Shown one piece after another: positions 53,639-61,369 of a stretch of 64,000 nt of DNA. The notes beneath the pieces are model-generated. The model did not search any database and had not been told where the DNA came from. It saw nothing but the letters and a program-made list of their open reading frames with translations. The position numbers and the translations under genes are program-made. The DNA is from Tridacna crocea (taxonomy: Eukaryota; Mollusca; Bivalvia; Cardiida; Cardiidae). Position 1 is the first letter of the stretch. Each line of letters begins with the position of its first letter. The stretch is from NCBI GenBank assembly GCA_943736015.1, contig OX031063.1, positions 2,585,001-2,649,000 on the forward strand. Reading direction: 5' to 3'.

Positions 53639-53867
53639 TTAACTCTTTTCCACACGAGAAAATTTTAGACTGGTCCAAATTGAAAGCATTTGCAGACGAC
53701 AAAATAAAAGTGACTAAAAAATTGAAATTTGTTCTGGGAAGGGTAGAAAACACTGTGGGAAAAGGAGAAAATGCTGGTTGCCAGCATTTTCTCCTTTTCC
53801 CATAGTGTTTTCAAAAGGCTTCTTTCTCAGGGGCGTCAAAAGTAGGGATTGTGTGGTAATGGGTTAA
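53639..53867 (-). mobile_element. MITE-P, full length
   Basis: TTAACTCTTTTCCACACGAG to TGTGGTAATGGGTTAA. Core arms CACTGTGGG and CCCATAGTG, centre CTGGTTGCCAG. Confidence 0.88.
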
Positions 53868-54214
53868 GGTCTGTAAATAGTTTTGTATTAAAGTCATGAT
53901 AACAGTATTACGTAATCATGGAGAAATGATATTCCGATAGTTTCCGATTTCTAGCCGATAAGGTGATTTTCCTTATAATTCCGCCCTTATGAAAAGGCGA
54001 CATACCGTAAAAGATTTAAAAAATAAGTTCTAATCAGGTTTAGGAGCTGTAAGCGGCTTAGACGTCATATATACGGTAAAGTATTTTGTTATTGAAACCC
54101 AGTCTAGCCAAGCCTGTATTTTTGTAACTAATCTTTTGATTGGATGACGGGTTCTCTCTCTCTGCTAATCAGATTGCTCGTCTTGTCTACCAATACGGGC
54201 TGCCTTTTGAGACT

Positions 54215-54290
54215 ATTGTAAATCAAGAATGAAATAAGCATCAACCTGTAGTCTGATCTTACACTACACTGTCTTACAGATTTTGAATTT
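54215..54290 (-). mobile_element. MITE-T core fragment
   Basis: TTGTAAATCAAGAATGAAAT and CTGTAGTCTGATCTTACACT, CACTGTCTTACAGATTTTG. Much decayed. Confidence 0.4.
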
Positions 54291-54326
54291 GATCATTTCG
54301 TTGCAAAATACAATATTCTTGGTCCT

Positions 54327-54446
54327 TTAATCCTTTACCAGACGGCAAAATTTTAGCCTTGTCCAATTTGAAAGCATTTGCAGACGACTATTTCAATGTG
54401 TCCCAAACGGTGCAGTTTTTCTTTAGTAGGGTATAAAACATTGTTG
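54327..54446 (-). mobile_element. MITE-P left half
   Basis: TTAATCCTTTACCAGACGGC, GAAAGCATTTGCAGACGACT, GGTATAAAACATTGTTG; replaced from 54447 by MITE-Q sequence. Confidence 0.75.
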
Positions 54447-54640
54447 AAAGACTCAGGTCAGCTGGCGCATTTCGAGCAGGCTTACCTGGTGCGAATCTTT
54501 TTGCAATAGGTAAATTTGCTGCAAGTACAATGATCGTTCTACCACTAGATCCAGTCGATTATTAGACAAAATGAATTTTATGGATCCCTTATTATTTGAT
54601 GACTTGCTTTGATATACCGTATCAAGGAGTTACATTTTGT
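54447..54640 (+). mobile_element. MITE-Q, left-truncated
   Basis: GACTCAGGTCAGCTGGCGCA with GCAGGCTTACCTGGTGCGAA, then GATCCAGTCGATTATTAGAC, ATGAATTTTATGGATCCCTT and TTGATGACTTGCTTTGATAT. The junction with MITE-P lies inside the core of each element. Confidence 0.65.
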
Positions 54641-54667
54641 TCCCTTTCCCGAAAGCGCCGCAAATTT

Positions 54668-54932
54668 GTGACCCATTACGCAAAAAGGAACCATCTGGGA
54701 ACTTCGAAAAGTGTCAACCCTGGTCAGACTGCGCGAATTGCGCACTTTGACCAGGGTTAACACTTTTCGCTTTAATGACATTTTCTGTATGAAAAGTGGT
54801 CATTCTACCTTGATATACAATCATTTTTGAATTACATGTATGTACTTACACTGACCTGCACTATCGTTGATCTGTTTTCACCTAATTTTTATGTACAGAA
54901 TTCCCAGATGGCCCCTTTTTGTGTGATGAGTC
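54668..54932 (+). mobile_element. MITE-R, full length, next to the exon
   Basis: TIRs GACCCATTACGCAAAAAGG and CCCCTTTTTGTGTGATGAGT. Core at about 54713-54770: AAAGTGTCAACCCTGGTCAG with TTTGACCAGGGTTAACACTT. The right half contains TGACATTTTCTGTATGAAAA and GTACAGAATTCCCAGATGG. The right end is only about 40 bp before the splice acceptor of the formin exon. Confidence 0.85.
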
Positions 54933-54971
54933 TCATTTGTATCTTAATGTATGTATTTTCTCTATTTTCAG

Positions 54972-55087
54972 CACTCGACGCCGACAGTGTGACGTTAAAG
55001 AAACAAGTTTTCGAGCTACTGGCGGCTCTCTGTGTGTACTCCAAAGATGGTTACGCCAGGGCCTTGGATACCATTGAATGTCACAAG
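54972..55087 (+). CDS. INF2: internal exon, INF2-type formin FH3/DID domain
   Basis: A 116-nt internal exon. It is preceded by a pyrimidine-rich tract and TTTTCAG (AG at 54970-54971) and followed by the donor GTAAGT (55088). It begins in codon phase 1, with two bases completing a split codon, and ends on a complete codon, giving 38 full codons. The protein includes LKKQVFELLAALCVYS, then KDGYARALDTIECHK. From memory this aligns closely with the N-terminal diaphanous inhibitory (DID/FH3) armadillo domain of inverted formin 2, where a similar VKKQVFELLAALC helix is followed by a TLDALDHYK-like helix. INF2 nucleates, elongates and severs actin filaments, and its DID folds back on the C-terminal DAD. 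Neighbouring exons were not found in this window, so the flanking introns must be large or hold unrecognised exons. Another FH3 formin is possible but fits less well. Confidence 0.85.
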
Positions 55088-55535
55088 GTAAGTTACAGTT
55101 GTTTATAGTTAGCTAGTATATACACTGCAGTTGCGCAGCCATGATTGTATACACAGCGTCAATGAAAAGTCGCCGGGTAGACAATCAAAATTTACTCTGT
55201 ATTGATGAAAGGGCATAATTCCTGGAAATTGGCAAATGACGCACCTTTAAATCAAATTTTACAAATATCAGTATCGCGTGTGTCTTCCATGAACATCCAG
55301 AGAAATAAATACAACGTTGAACATAATTTGAAATTTCTCCCTTGTGTCAAGCTGAAAATTATTCAACTTCAGTACCTGGTGACTTTTCAATGACGCTAAG
55401 TACACTTATGACGAAGCCCAATGCATACTAAATTTTCTTCTCTCTTTGAACAATTTTTTTCTTCCCATAGGCGTTTTCCTCTCGCTAAACATATGTTACC
55501 ACCTAAATGAGCCAATCACAACTTTGCCAAGTTTT
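55088..55535 (+). other. intron following the formin exon
   Basis: Starts with a consensus GTAAGT donor. No further exon, repeat family or RNA gene was recognised here. Confidence 0.55.
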
Positions 55536-55539
55536 AGGA

Positions 55540-55625
55540 CGATATAAATCAAGATCAGAATTAATTTTGCGGACAGTGTAGGTCAAGATCAGGCTGGACA
55601 GAACGTACGGTCTAATCTTTAATTT
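55540..55625 (+). mobile_element. MITE-T, rearranged
   Basis: GATATAAATCAAGATCAGAA, then a second start TTTTGCGGACAGTGTAGGTC, AAGATCAGGCTGGACAGAAC and GTACGGTCTAATCTT. The left arm is partly duplicated. Confidence 0.6.
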
Positions 55626-55916
55626 TCTCGTACCTTGTCTGATATCCAGTTTTTATTTTGGTGCGAAAGCTATTTTGAAATTGAAACGTGTGATCCTTTT
55701 GTCGAAAAAACGCGTTTCGGACATTCGTTGCCTTGATAGTTTTTTTGAAGCCTGGGCTTCAGATCCCCTCCCCACACATGGCTACACGCACCTGCCCTCC
55801 TTGACTATCCAAAGACTTACAAGGATTCTTCTCAACTAATGTTCCTAAATCCGGCCCGATCTATGACACCCAATTGCAAACGTATAACTTAAAAAAAGAT
55901 ATCTGAGGCTTGCCGA

Positions 55917-55955
55917 GGATGGATGGATGGACGGACGGACGGACGGACGGATGGA
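55917..55955. repeat. (GGAT)n/(GGAC)n tetranucleotide run
   Basis: GGATGGATGGATGGACGGAC continuing as GGACGGACGGACGGATGG. Probably a relic of the TCTGTCCGTC-type repeat seen at 12236. Confidence 0.85.
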
Positions 55956-56157
55956 AGGTATAAAACTTTCTTGAAATCTGCCATGTTCACCCCACGCCAT
56001 GACAATATAGAATTTTAATATTTGACTAAGAAAGCCATGCAAATATTGAGAAAAAAAATGAAGAAATTTAAAATAATGATTGGAGAAAAGCTAACAGTTG
56101 CGAAAAGAAAAGATAGTTGGACAGTAACCTCTTTGTACTGTTTAATCGTTTACATAT

Positions 56158-56397
56158 TTAACCTTTTTCCAAAAGGGCAAATATTAGACTCTTCCCAATT
56201 GAAAGTATTTGCACACGGCAAATGTAAAAGTGGTAAAGATGCATTAAAATTTTTTGACATGGCAGAAAACATTGTGGGAAAAGAAGAAAATGCTGGTTAC
56301 CAGCATTTTCTTCTTTTCCCACAATGTTTTCAACAGGCTTCCATCCAAGGTTCGTTAAAAACTCGGGGTGAATTAGATCTACGTGGTACAAAGTTAA
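56158..56397 (-). mobile_element. MITE-P, full length
   Basis: TTAACCTTTTTCCAAAAGGG to GTGGTACAAAGTTAA. Core at about 56267-56335 pairs AAAAGAAGAAAATG with CATTTTCTTCTTTT, a two-sided change from AAAAGGAG/CTCCTTTT. Confidence 0.85.
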
Positions 56398-56534
56398 GTT
56401 TTCAAACCCTGGTTTGATCAAAGTAATTAAAACGGCTTGCATTGAACTGCGAAATTCTTTATTTCTGTCGAAAGTCGTAAGTCAGTCTGGGGCATGGTGA
56501 CTTCTGCCGCGTTAGGGTGACATAGCAAACTGTC

Positions 56535-56636
56535 TAACCCTTTCGGCGGTACAGGCGAAAATGAGGCCTTTTGCGGACTGTATATAGATCCAAGATCAGA
56601 CTGCACAGAACGTGCCGTCTGACCCTGAATTTAGTT
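56535..56636 (+). mobile_element. MITE-T, cut by MITE-P
   Basis: CTAACCCTTTCGGCGGTACA, GAGGCCTTTTGCGGACTGTA, CCAAGATCAGACTGCACAGA and GTGCCGTCTGACCCTGAATT; the right half is missing where MITE-P starts. Confidence 0.7.
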
Positions 56637-56864
56637 TAACCCATTACCTCACAATCCCTACTTTCGACGACCCTGAGAAAGAAGCCTGTAGAAAACATTG
56701 TGGGAAAAGGAGAAAATGCTGGTGACCAGCATTTTCTCCTTTTTCCACAATGTTTTGTACCCTTCACAAAACAAATTTCAAATTTTCAGTCACTTTTATT
56801 TTGTCGTCTGGAAATGCTTTCGATTTGGACAAGCCTAAAATATTGTAGTTTGGTAATGAGTTAA
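56636..56864 (+). mobile_element. MITE-P, full length
   Basis: TTAACCCATTACCTCACAAT to TTTGGTAATGAGTTAA. Core at about 56692-56758, centre CTGGTGACCAG. Its right TTAA adjoins the 3' tail of a reverse SINE-B. Confidence 0.88.
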
Positions 56865-56865
56865 A

Positions 56866-57072
56866 CATATTTATTTATCATCGATTGAGAAACAAGTTCT
56901 TACAAGTTATACTAATCTCTCTCGATTCTGCTTCCTGGGACCTACACCAGTACTTGCGCCGAATGTGTGGGCCAATGAAAAATCCCAAAAGTTGACATCC
57001 GCTCCCGGGGATCGAACTCAGGACCTTTTGGTTCCGAGGCCGACGCTCTACCTCACGACCACGGACACGACT
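56866..57072 (-). mobile_element. SINE-B, complete-looking
   Basis: TTATCATCGATTGAGAAACA, ATCTCTCTCGATTCTGCTTC, GTACTTGCGCCGAATGTGTG, box B complement GGGGATCGAACTCAGGAC, box A side GACGCTCTACCTCACGACCA. Full tRNA-like head present. Confidence 0.85.
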
Positions 57073-57117
57073 GACCTTGAATTAATGTCGTCCGCCTGTT
57101 TAGTCAAAACTATTACC

Positions 57118-57605
57118 CGAGCCCCGGAAGCTCAGTCGGTAGCGCGCAAGAATTGAGAACAGGGCGTCGTGGGTTTGATCCCTGGCTCGGCCAATGATAG
57201 TCATTCCCTCTCCCACTCCTGACTATTGTCTCGACGATGGCAATGAGGGAAAGCAGCCAGTGGCTTGGAAAAGAAATACTGTTGAGTACTGATAAAAGAG
57301 ACTCAAGGGTTCGTTTTCATCAACCATTCTTAAGAACATTCTTAGTCTTATTTTTCAGAATTTTGTCAGTGTGACAGTACCAGAACGTCTGATTGGCTAA
57401 ACCATTCGGTTTAGCCAATCAGAAGTTCTGTTACTTCTACAGTTAGAAAATCTTGAAGAGTAAGTCCAAGAATGTTTTCAAGAATGGTTGGTGAATACGG
57501 ACCCCGGGTCATGGATAGGTGCACTGGCCGCCGCGTTGTAACTAATTACATGTATGATGAAAAATGGCGTTGACCAATATACCAATAATCAATCATTCAA
57601 ACCCA
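57118..57605 (+). mobile_element. SINE-A, split by a MITE-V
   Basis: Complete tRNA-like head GCCCCGGAAGCTCAGTCGGT, TAGCGCGCAAGAATTGAGAA, box B GTGGGTTTGATCCCTGG, CTCGGCC. The body runs to AAAAGAGACTCAAGG, is interrupted by MITE-V, and resumes at CATGGATAGGTGCACTGGCC, ending in AATCAATCATTCAA. The best-preserved SINE-A head in the window. Confidence 0.85.
57312..57499 (+). mobile_element. MITE-V, nested in SINE-A
   Basis: TTTTCATCAACCATTCTTAA and GAATGGTTGGTGAATACGGA form the ends. The centre CTGATTGGCTAAACCATTCG pairs with GTTTAGCCAATCAG. Near-complete long palindrome. Confidence 0.82.
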
Positions 57606-57667
57606 TAATCAAGGTTTGCAGTCATGTAGTCTTTAGTCCGAACTCTTCTTTGCCTTAGCCCTAGTAG

Positions 57668-57752
57668 TGATTGATTGGTTGTATGGTGTTCAAAAGAAAC
57701 TCCAGGAACGCATGGATAGGTGCACTGGCCGCCGCGATATAACTGAGATGCA
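57668..57752. mobile_element. chimeric SINE-A fragment
   Basis: TGATTGATTGGTTGTATGGT, a reverse tail, runs straight into AAAGAAACTCCAGGAACGCA and TGGATAGGTGCACTGGCC, forward body, ending CGCGATATAACTGAG. The two parts point in opposite directions. Confidence 0.75.
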
Positions 57753-57782
57753 TCTAACCCCCTTTTGTCAGAGTATGACTGA
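57753..57782 (+). mobile_element. MITE-Q right-end fragment
   Basis: ATGCATCTAACCCCCTTTTG and TCAGAGTATGACTG match the Q right TIR. Confidence 0.6.
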
Positions 57783-57834
57783 TATCTTTCTTGCAACTCG
57801 AAAGCAAATATCTCGCGTTTGCTACTCAACCTGT

Positions 57835-58064
57835 TTAACTCATTACCAAAAGATAATATTTTAGACTTGTCCAAATCGAAAGCATTTGCAAACGACAAAA
57901 TAAAAGTGACTGGAAATTTGAAATTTGTTTTGGAAAGAACAGGAAACATTGCGGGAAAAGGAGAAAATGCTGGTTACCAGCATTTTCTCCTTATTCCCAC
58001 AATATTTTCTTAAGGCTTCTTTCTTATAGCCGTCAAAAGTAGGGAGTGTGTTGTAATGGGTTAA
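57835..58064 (-). mobile_element. MITE-P, full length, first of tandem pair
   Basis: TTAACTCATTACCAAAAGAT to GTGTTGTAATGGGTTAA. Core arms CATTGCGGG and CCCACAATA, centre CTGGTTACCAG. Shares the TTAA at 58061-58064 with the next copy. Confidence 0.88.
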
Positions 58065-58292
58065 CTCTTTACCAAACTACAAAATTTTAGACTTGTCCAA
58101 GTTCAAAATATTTACAGACGAAAAAATAAACATGACTCAAAAATTGAAATTTGATTTCAGCAGGGTATAGAAAACATTGTGGGAAAAGGAGAAAATGCTG
58201 GTTACCAGCAGTTTCTCCTTTTCCCGCAATGTTTTCAGGAGGCTTCTTTCCCAGGGTCATTTAAAAGTCGGGATTTTGTGACAAAGGGTTAA
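58061..58292 (-). mobile_element. MITE-P, full length, second of tandem pair
   Basis: TTAACTCTTTACCAAACTAC to TTGTGACAAAGGGTTAA. Core at about 58169-58236 with right arm CAGTTTCTCCTTTTCCCGCA. Same orientation as its neighbour. Confidence 0.88.
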
Positions 58293-58323
58293 ATAAGAAC
58301 GAATCTTCTCTGGTCGTGGGAAG

Positions 58324-58350
58324 TGGGGGAGGGGAGGGGGAGGGAGGGAC
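58324..58350 (+). other. G-rich tract, potential G-quadruplex
   Basis: Five G-runs of 3 to 5 separated by single A residues (GGGGGAGGGGAGGGGGAGGG and a further GGG). It meets the usual G3+ x4 short-loop pattern on the plus strand. Confidence 0.75.
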
Positions 58351-58359
58351 AGATGGATA

Positions 58360-58690
58360 AAGAGGCGATGACGGTTGCTGATCTTATCGGAAGTATTTTA
58401 TGACCAAATCATCCCAAATAAAACCCTTCTCACTTTTACAATTGACAAGGACTTTATGAACGACAAGAAAAGTACAAAATGAAAAGTTGGAAGTGTGGAA
58501 AAGAAGTCTTTATTGTGCTATGAAAAGAGCTATTGATGAAGCTTTGATGCATTAGAACTAACAAGCTACAAGACTTAGAGGTGATTAATAAGTTTTCTTC
58601 TTAGTAGAAAAAAAAAAACATCCTGGTCCAGAGGTTAAGCTTGACTCTGTACTCTTTGCAGTCTTGGCTTCAGTGAAATATCACTACTTT
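58360..58690. other. no recognisable feature
   Basis: AT-rich DNA, nothing assigned. Confidence 0.45.
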
Positions 58691-58696
58691 TATGTT

Positions 58697-58768
58697 TCAA
58701 AACATTGTGACGAAAGGTGAAATTGCTCATTATGAGCAATTTCACCTTTTGTCACATTGTTTTCTTGC
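58697..58768. mobile_element. MITE-P-like core with divergent arms
   Basis: AAAACATTGTGACGAAAGGT, GAAATTGCTCATTATGAGCA, ATTTCACCTTTTGTCACATT, GTTTTC. Nearly perfect pairing although GACGAAAGGTG/CACCTTTTGTC replaces GGGAAAAGGAG/CTCCTTTTCCC. Confidence 0.75.
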
Positions 58769-59072
58769 CCCCCTCCCCCTTTTCTTTTTTTGTAACGTCT
58801 GATTCAGTTTTGATCAATACACTGCATGTATAAAGGTATTGATTAAAAGTTTGTGATGGGTTTTTAAAAATCTTTTAAAGTAAAAAGTTAATGTTGAAAT
58901 CCGAGCATCCTATTTCAGCCTCATTTACATTTTATTCACACCAACCCCTTAACTTTCAAACTGATCATGAAACGCACATTATTTGTCCCCAGTAACTTTT
59001 TTTGTTGTTGAAATAATTGCAGTTTTCATCTTTCTGTGAACTTTACTATCTATGGTCACACTTTCTCGCAAG

Positions 59073-59128
59073 TTTTTGGACGGCACAGATCGTAGATCAG
59101 ACCGTGGGTCTTGTGATCTGTGATACAG
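59073..59128 (-). mobile_element. MITE-T core fragment
   Basis: GGACGGCACAGATCGTAGAT, CAGACCGTGGGTCTTGTG, ATCTGTGATAC. Much decayed. Confidence 0.4.
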
Positions 59129-59592
59129 GACTGCCTGCGGCTTTAAAACAACAGTACGGCCATAGGATGCAACTTACGTTCCGCAAAGTAACAAAGCTAT
59201 GAGTATTAGAAGAGCACGAGGGAGTGAATGAAATCTCCTCTACCCTCAAGGAATGTTCGATTGAAAATGTTCCCGGGCTGCCAACAAGGGCCTTAATCGA
59301 TCCTAGCAAATAATTATGGTCTGTAAAAGTATTTAGAAATTATCTCTTTTCGACAATGTTTTCAAATGCCACCTTCTTTGTAAGATATGACAAACTTGGC
59401 AGCTACAATATTCAGCAAGAGACCAGGCCGGCGAAGTTTCCGTGCGGGCGTATCCAAGACTCGTCCAAGAAGGGCCTTGGTTATCTCCTACCCTGAAAAT
59501 AATACATTTGACAGTTACAATAAGATATAAAGACCAAATGAATTCTTCTTCTTCTGAAAGGCTGATCTTTCCCAGGATAACTCTACATAGCG

Positions 59593-59662
59593 GACAGTGT
59601 AGATCAAAGATAAGACTGCACGTTCTGTGCAGTCTGATCTTGTCCTACACTGACCGCAAAAG
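59593..59662 (-). mobile_element. MITE-T core copy
   Basis: CGGACAGTGTAGATCAAAGA, TAAGACTGCACGTTCTGTGC, AGTCTGATCTTGTCCTACAC, TGACCGCAAAAG. Confidence 0.72.
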
Positions 59663-59934
59663 TAACCACAGTTATGCAAACCATGCACTATATAGGATTA
59701 ATGACTGTGGTCCACTGGTGTGGGAGCCTGCCTTTATTCTATATACAAAGACCGGTGTGATGTTTTTTTATGGTCAGTTTATTGTCCGGTATTAAAAGGG
59801 ACACCCACAAACCGTATTGTCCGAAGTTGATAAAACTAGTGACCCGTTCGTCAAGGTGAGATTTTTATACCACCTTATTTACAGGTAGATGACGGTGTTG
59901 ATCTGCTTTTGGAACATTTTCCGTATTTAAGGAT

Positions 59935-60165
59935 AAGGCCACCCCGTTGTCTGCGCATGTCATATTCTTCGAAGATTCAACCTGTCTGCTATGACGCATC
60001 ACTCCCCCCCTAATATTGGGGGATTGTAGTAATACGCGTTATAAAGTAGCATTGGAGAGAATGGCTTTCATAATTACGTTTGAGGAGAAATCAGGCCTGT
60101 TGTAGCTCTAGATTTCACTAGACTGCTGATCATAGCTAAATGAGTCGCACCAGATCAGACGTTAA
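59935..60165 (-). repeat. repeat W, copy 3
   Basis: GTTGTCTGCGCATGTCATAT, TCGAAGATTCAACCTGTCTG, CTATGACGCATCACTCCCCC, ATTGGGGGATTGTAGTAATA, CGTTATAAAGTAGCATTGGA. Reverse relative to copy 2. Confidence 0.65.
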
Positions 60166-60243
60166 CTAAACATGTGACGGTTCTATACACGTTAAAGAAC
60201 CAGGCGTAACTTGGGATGGGTTTCTTCCTGTATCTGCACTAAA

Positions 60244-60262
60244 CCCCCCCCCCCTCCCCCGC
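60244..60262. repeat. poly-C tract
   Basis: A run of C residues with one T (CCCCCCCCTCCCCC), preceded by AAAC and followed by GCC. Confidence 0.8.
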
Positions 60263-60354
60263 CAACAATACTAACAGCCTTCAAGGCTTTCAAAGGGCTT
60301 CTTCATACCGGCCGTTAAGACTTAGGGAAGAGCAGTTATTTATGTTGCTTTGTT

Positions 60355-60405
60355 AGGAGTAACCAGCATTTTCTCCTTTTCCCACTATGGTTTCGATTCC
60401 CTCAA
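60355..60405. mobile_element. MITE-P core arm fragment
   Basis: AGTAACCAGCATTTTCTCCT and TTTCCCACTATGGTTTCG only; left arm absent. Confidence 0.55.
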
Positions 60406-60656
60406 ACACATATTCCAGCATTTTGGCCATGTTTGTCTTCTAACCTTTTTTTAAAAAAAATGTAGAGAAGCGCTTTCATTAAAAAAAAACGTCAATATAT
60501 TCTTTTATTATCGGAGGATAATGACAAACTAGAATTGTTTTATGGGAGGTCAAAGGTCACCATGGAAACAAGGTAAGGGGTAAAGGTCATTGTTGTGTAT
60601 CTAAGGTGATGCCGCCTCCTTTACCCAAAAGCCCTATTATGGAATTATCCTAATAC

Positions 60657-60897
60657 GGCTTGCAACATGCGAAGGGCAGTCGGACATTTGCGGAATGTGT
60701 CGTCTCGGATCAGCCTGCGCTTTCCGCGCAGGCTGATCCGAAACGACACTTTCCGTTTTTATACAGTTTTCTGTTTTGCGCAAGTCTACTGTAGTCGTAA
60801 AGTGCCGTCTCGGATTGGCATGCGAGGACTGCGCAGGGTGATCCGAGACGACACTTCACGCAAATGTCCGAATGACCCTTTTCGCGTAATGCAAGCC
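60657..60897 (+). mobile_element. MITE-S, full length
   Basis: GGCTTGCAACATGCGAAGGG; left core GTCGTCTCGGATCAGCCTGC with CGCAGGCTGATCCGAAACGA; right core GTGCCGTCTCGGATTGGCAT with GGGTGATCCGAGACGACACT; end TTTTCGCGTAATGCAAGCC. The spacer TTTTCTGTTTTGCGCAAGTC is in reverse orientation relative to the copy at 33501. Confidence 0.85.
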
Positions 60898-60924
60898 AAT
60901 TATGAAAGAAACAATTGATTCATT

Positions 60925-61003
60925 GATAGTGCGGTGTTTAACGCTGCATTCAACATCGGTTTAATTATATCGCGGCGGCCAGTGCACCTATCCATGCTCG
61001 GGT
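60925..61003 (-). mobile_element. SINE-A fragment
   Basis: TTGATAGTGCGGTGTTTAAC, ATATCGCGGCGGCCAGTGCA, CCTATCCATGCTCGG; only the 3' end remains. Confidence 0.75.
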
Positions 61004-61369
61004 CCATAATAATAGATCTGACTTTTTTTTTACCTGACTTCTAGAAATGGCTGATACTTCTGCAGCCATTGAGCCCTTTAGTAGCGCAGATTTTCAATTG
61101 AGCAATCGGTATCGAGTCGATGACTCTCAGATACAAGCCAGCAGACATGTAAGAATCACAAGTACTGAAGATTTTGGCTAGACATTAGTTGTGCAAGGTT
61201 CTATAACTATTAAGGTTTATAAGCTTAGTTGAATTCCTTTGTTGCAAATCCGACCCACGTAAGAAGAATTTGTGATTATTTAACAATTTCTCGTTAGGTG
61301 ATAATTTTGTGCAATGTTTGAAAACAACTAAACATACAACACCCCGTACAGACGTCTTCAGATTAAGTT

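Noticed and set aside
56022-56417. 131-codon plus-strand frame (and a 94-codon frame on the other strand)
   Set aside because: Both run through the palindromic MITE-P at 56158-56397; the same peptide segment (GENAGYQHFLLFPQCF-like) appears in frames across many P copies and is a translation of the repeat.
57118-57192. tRNA gene on the plus strand
   Set aside because: The sequence has box A and box B and looks tRNA-like, but it continues into the SINE-A body and related heads occur at several other loci, so it is a SINE head and not a functional tRNA gene.
80-58292. CRISPR-like array of palindromic repeats
   Set aside because: The spaced palindromes are full transposons in both orientations with TTAA ends and irregular spacing, in eukaryotic-type DNA; no cas genes or regular spacers.
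59017-59202. Candidate next formin exon downstream of 55087
   Set aside because: The frame lacks the expected helix sequence of the DID domain and overlaps a decayed MITE-T core.
60667-60918. 83-codon frame with arginine-rich repeats
   Set aside because: It is a translation of the two MITE-S cores. Similar Arg/Leu-rich peptides recur at other S copies (63482-63876, 41088-41329).
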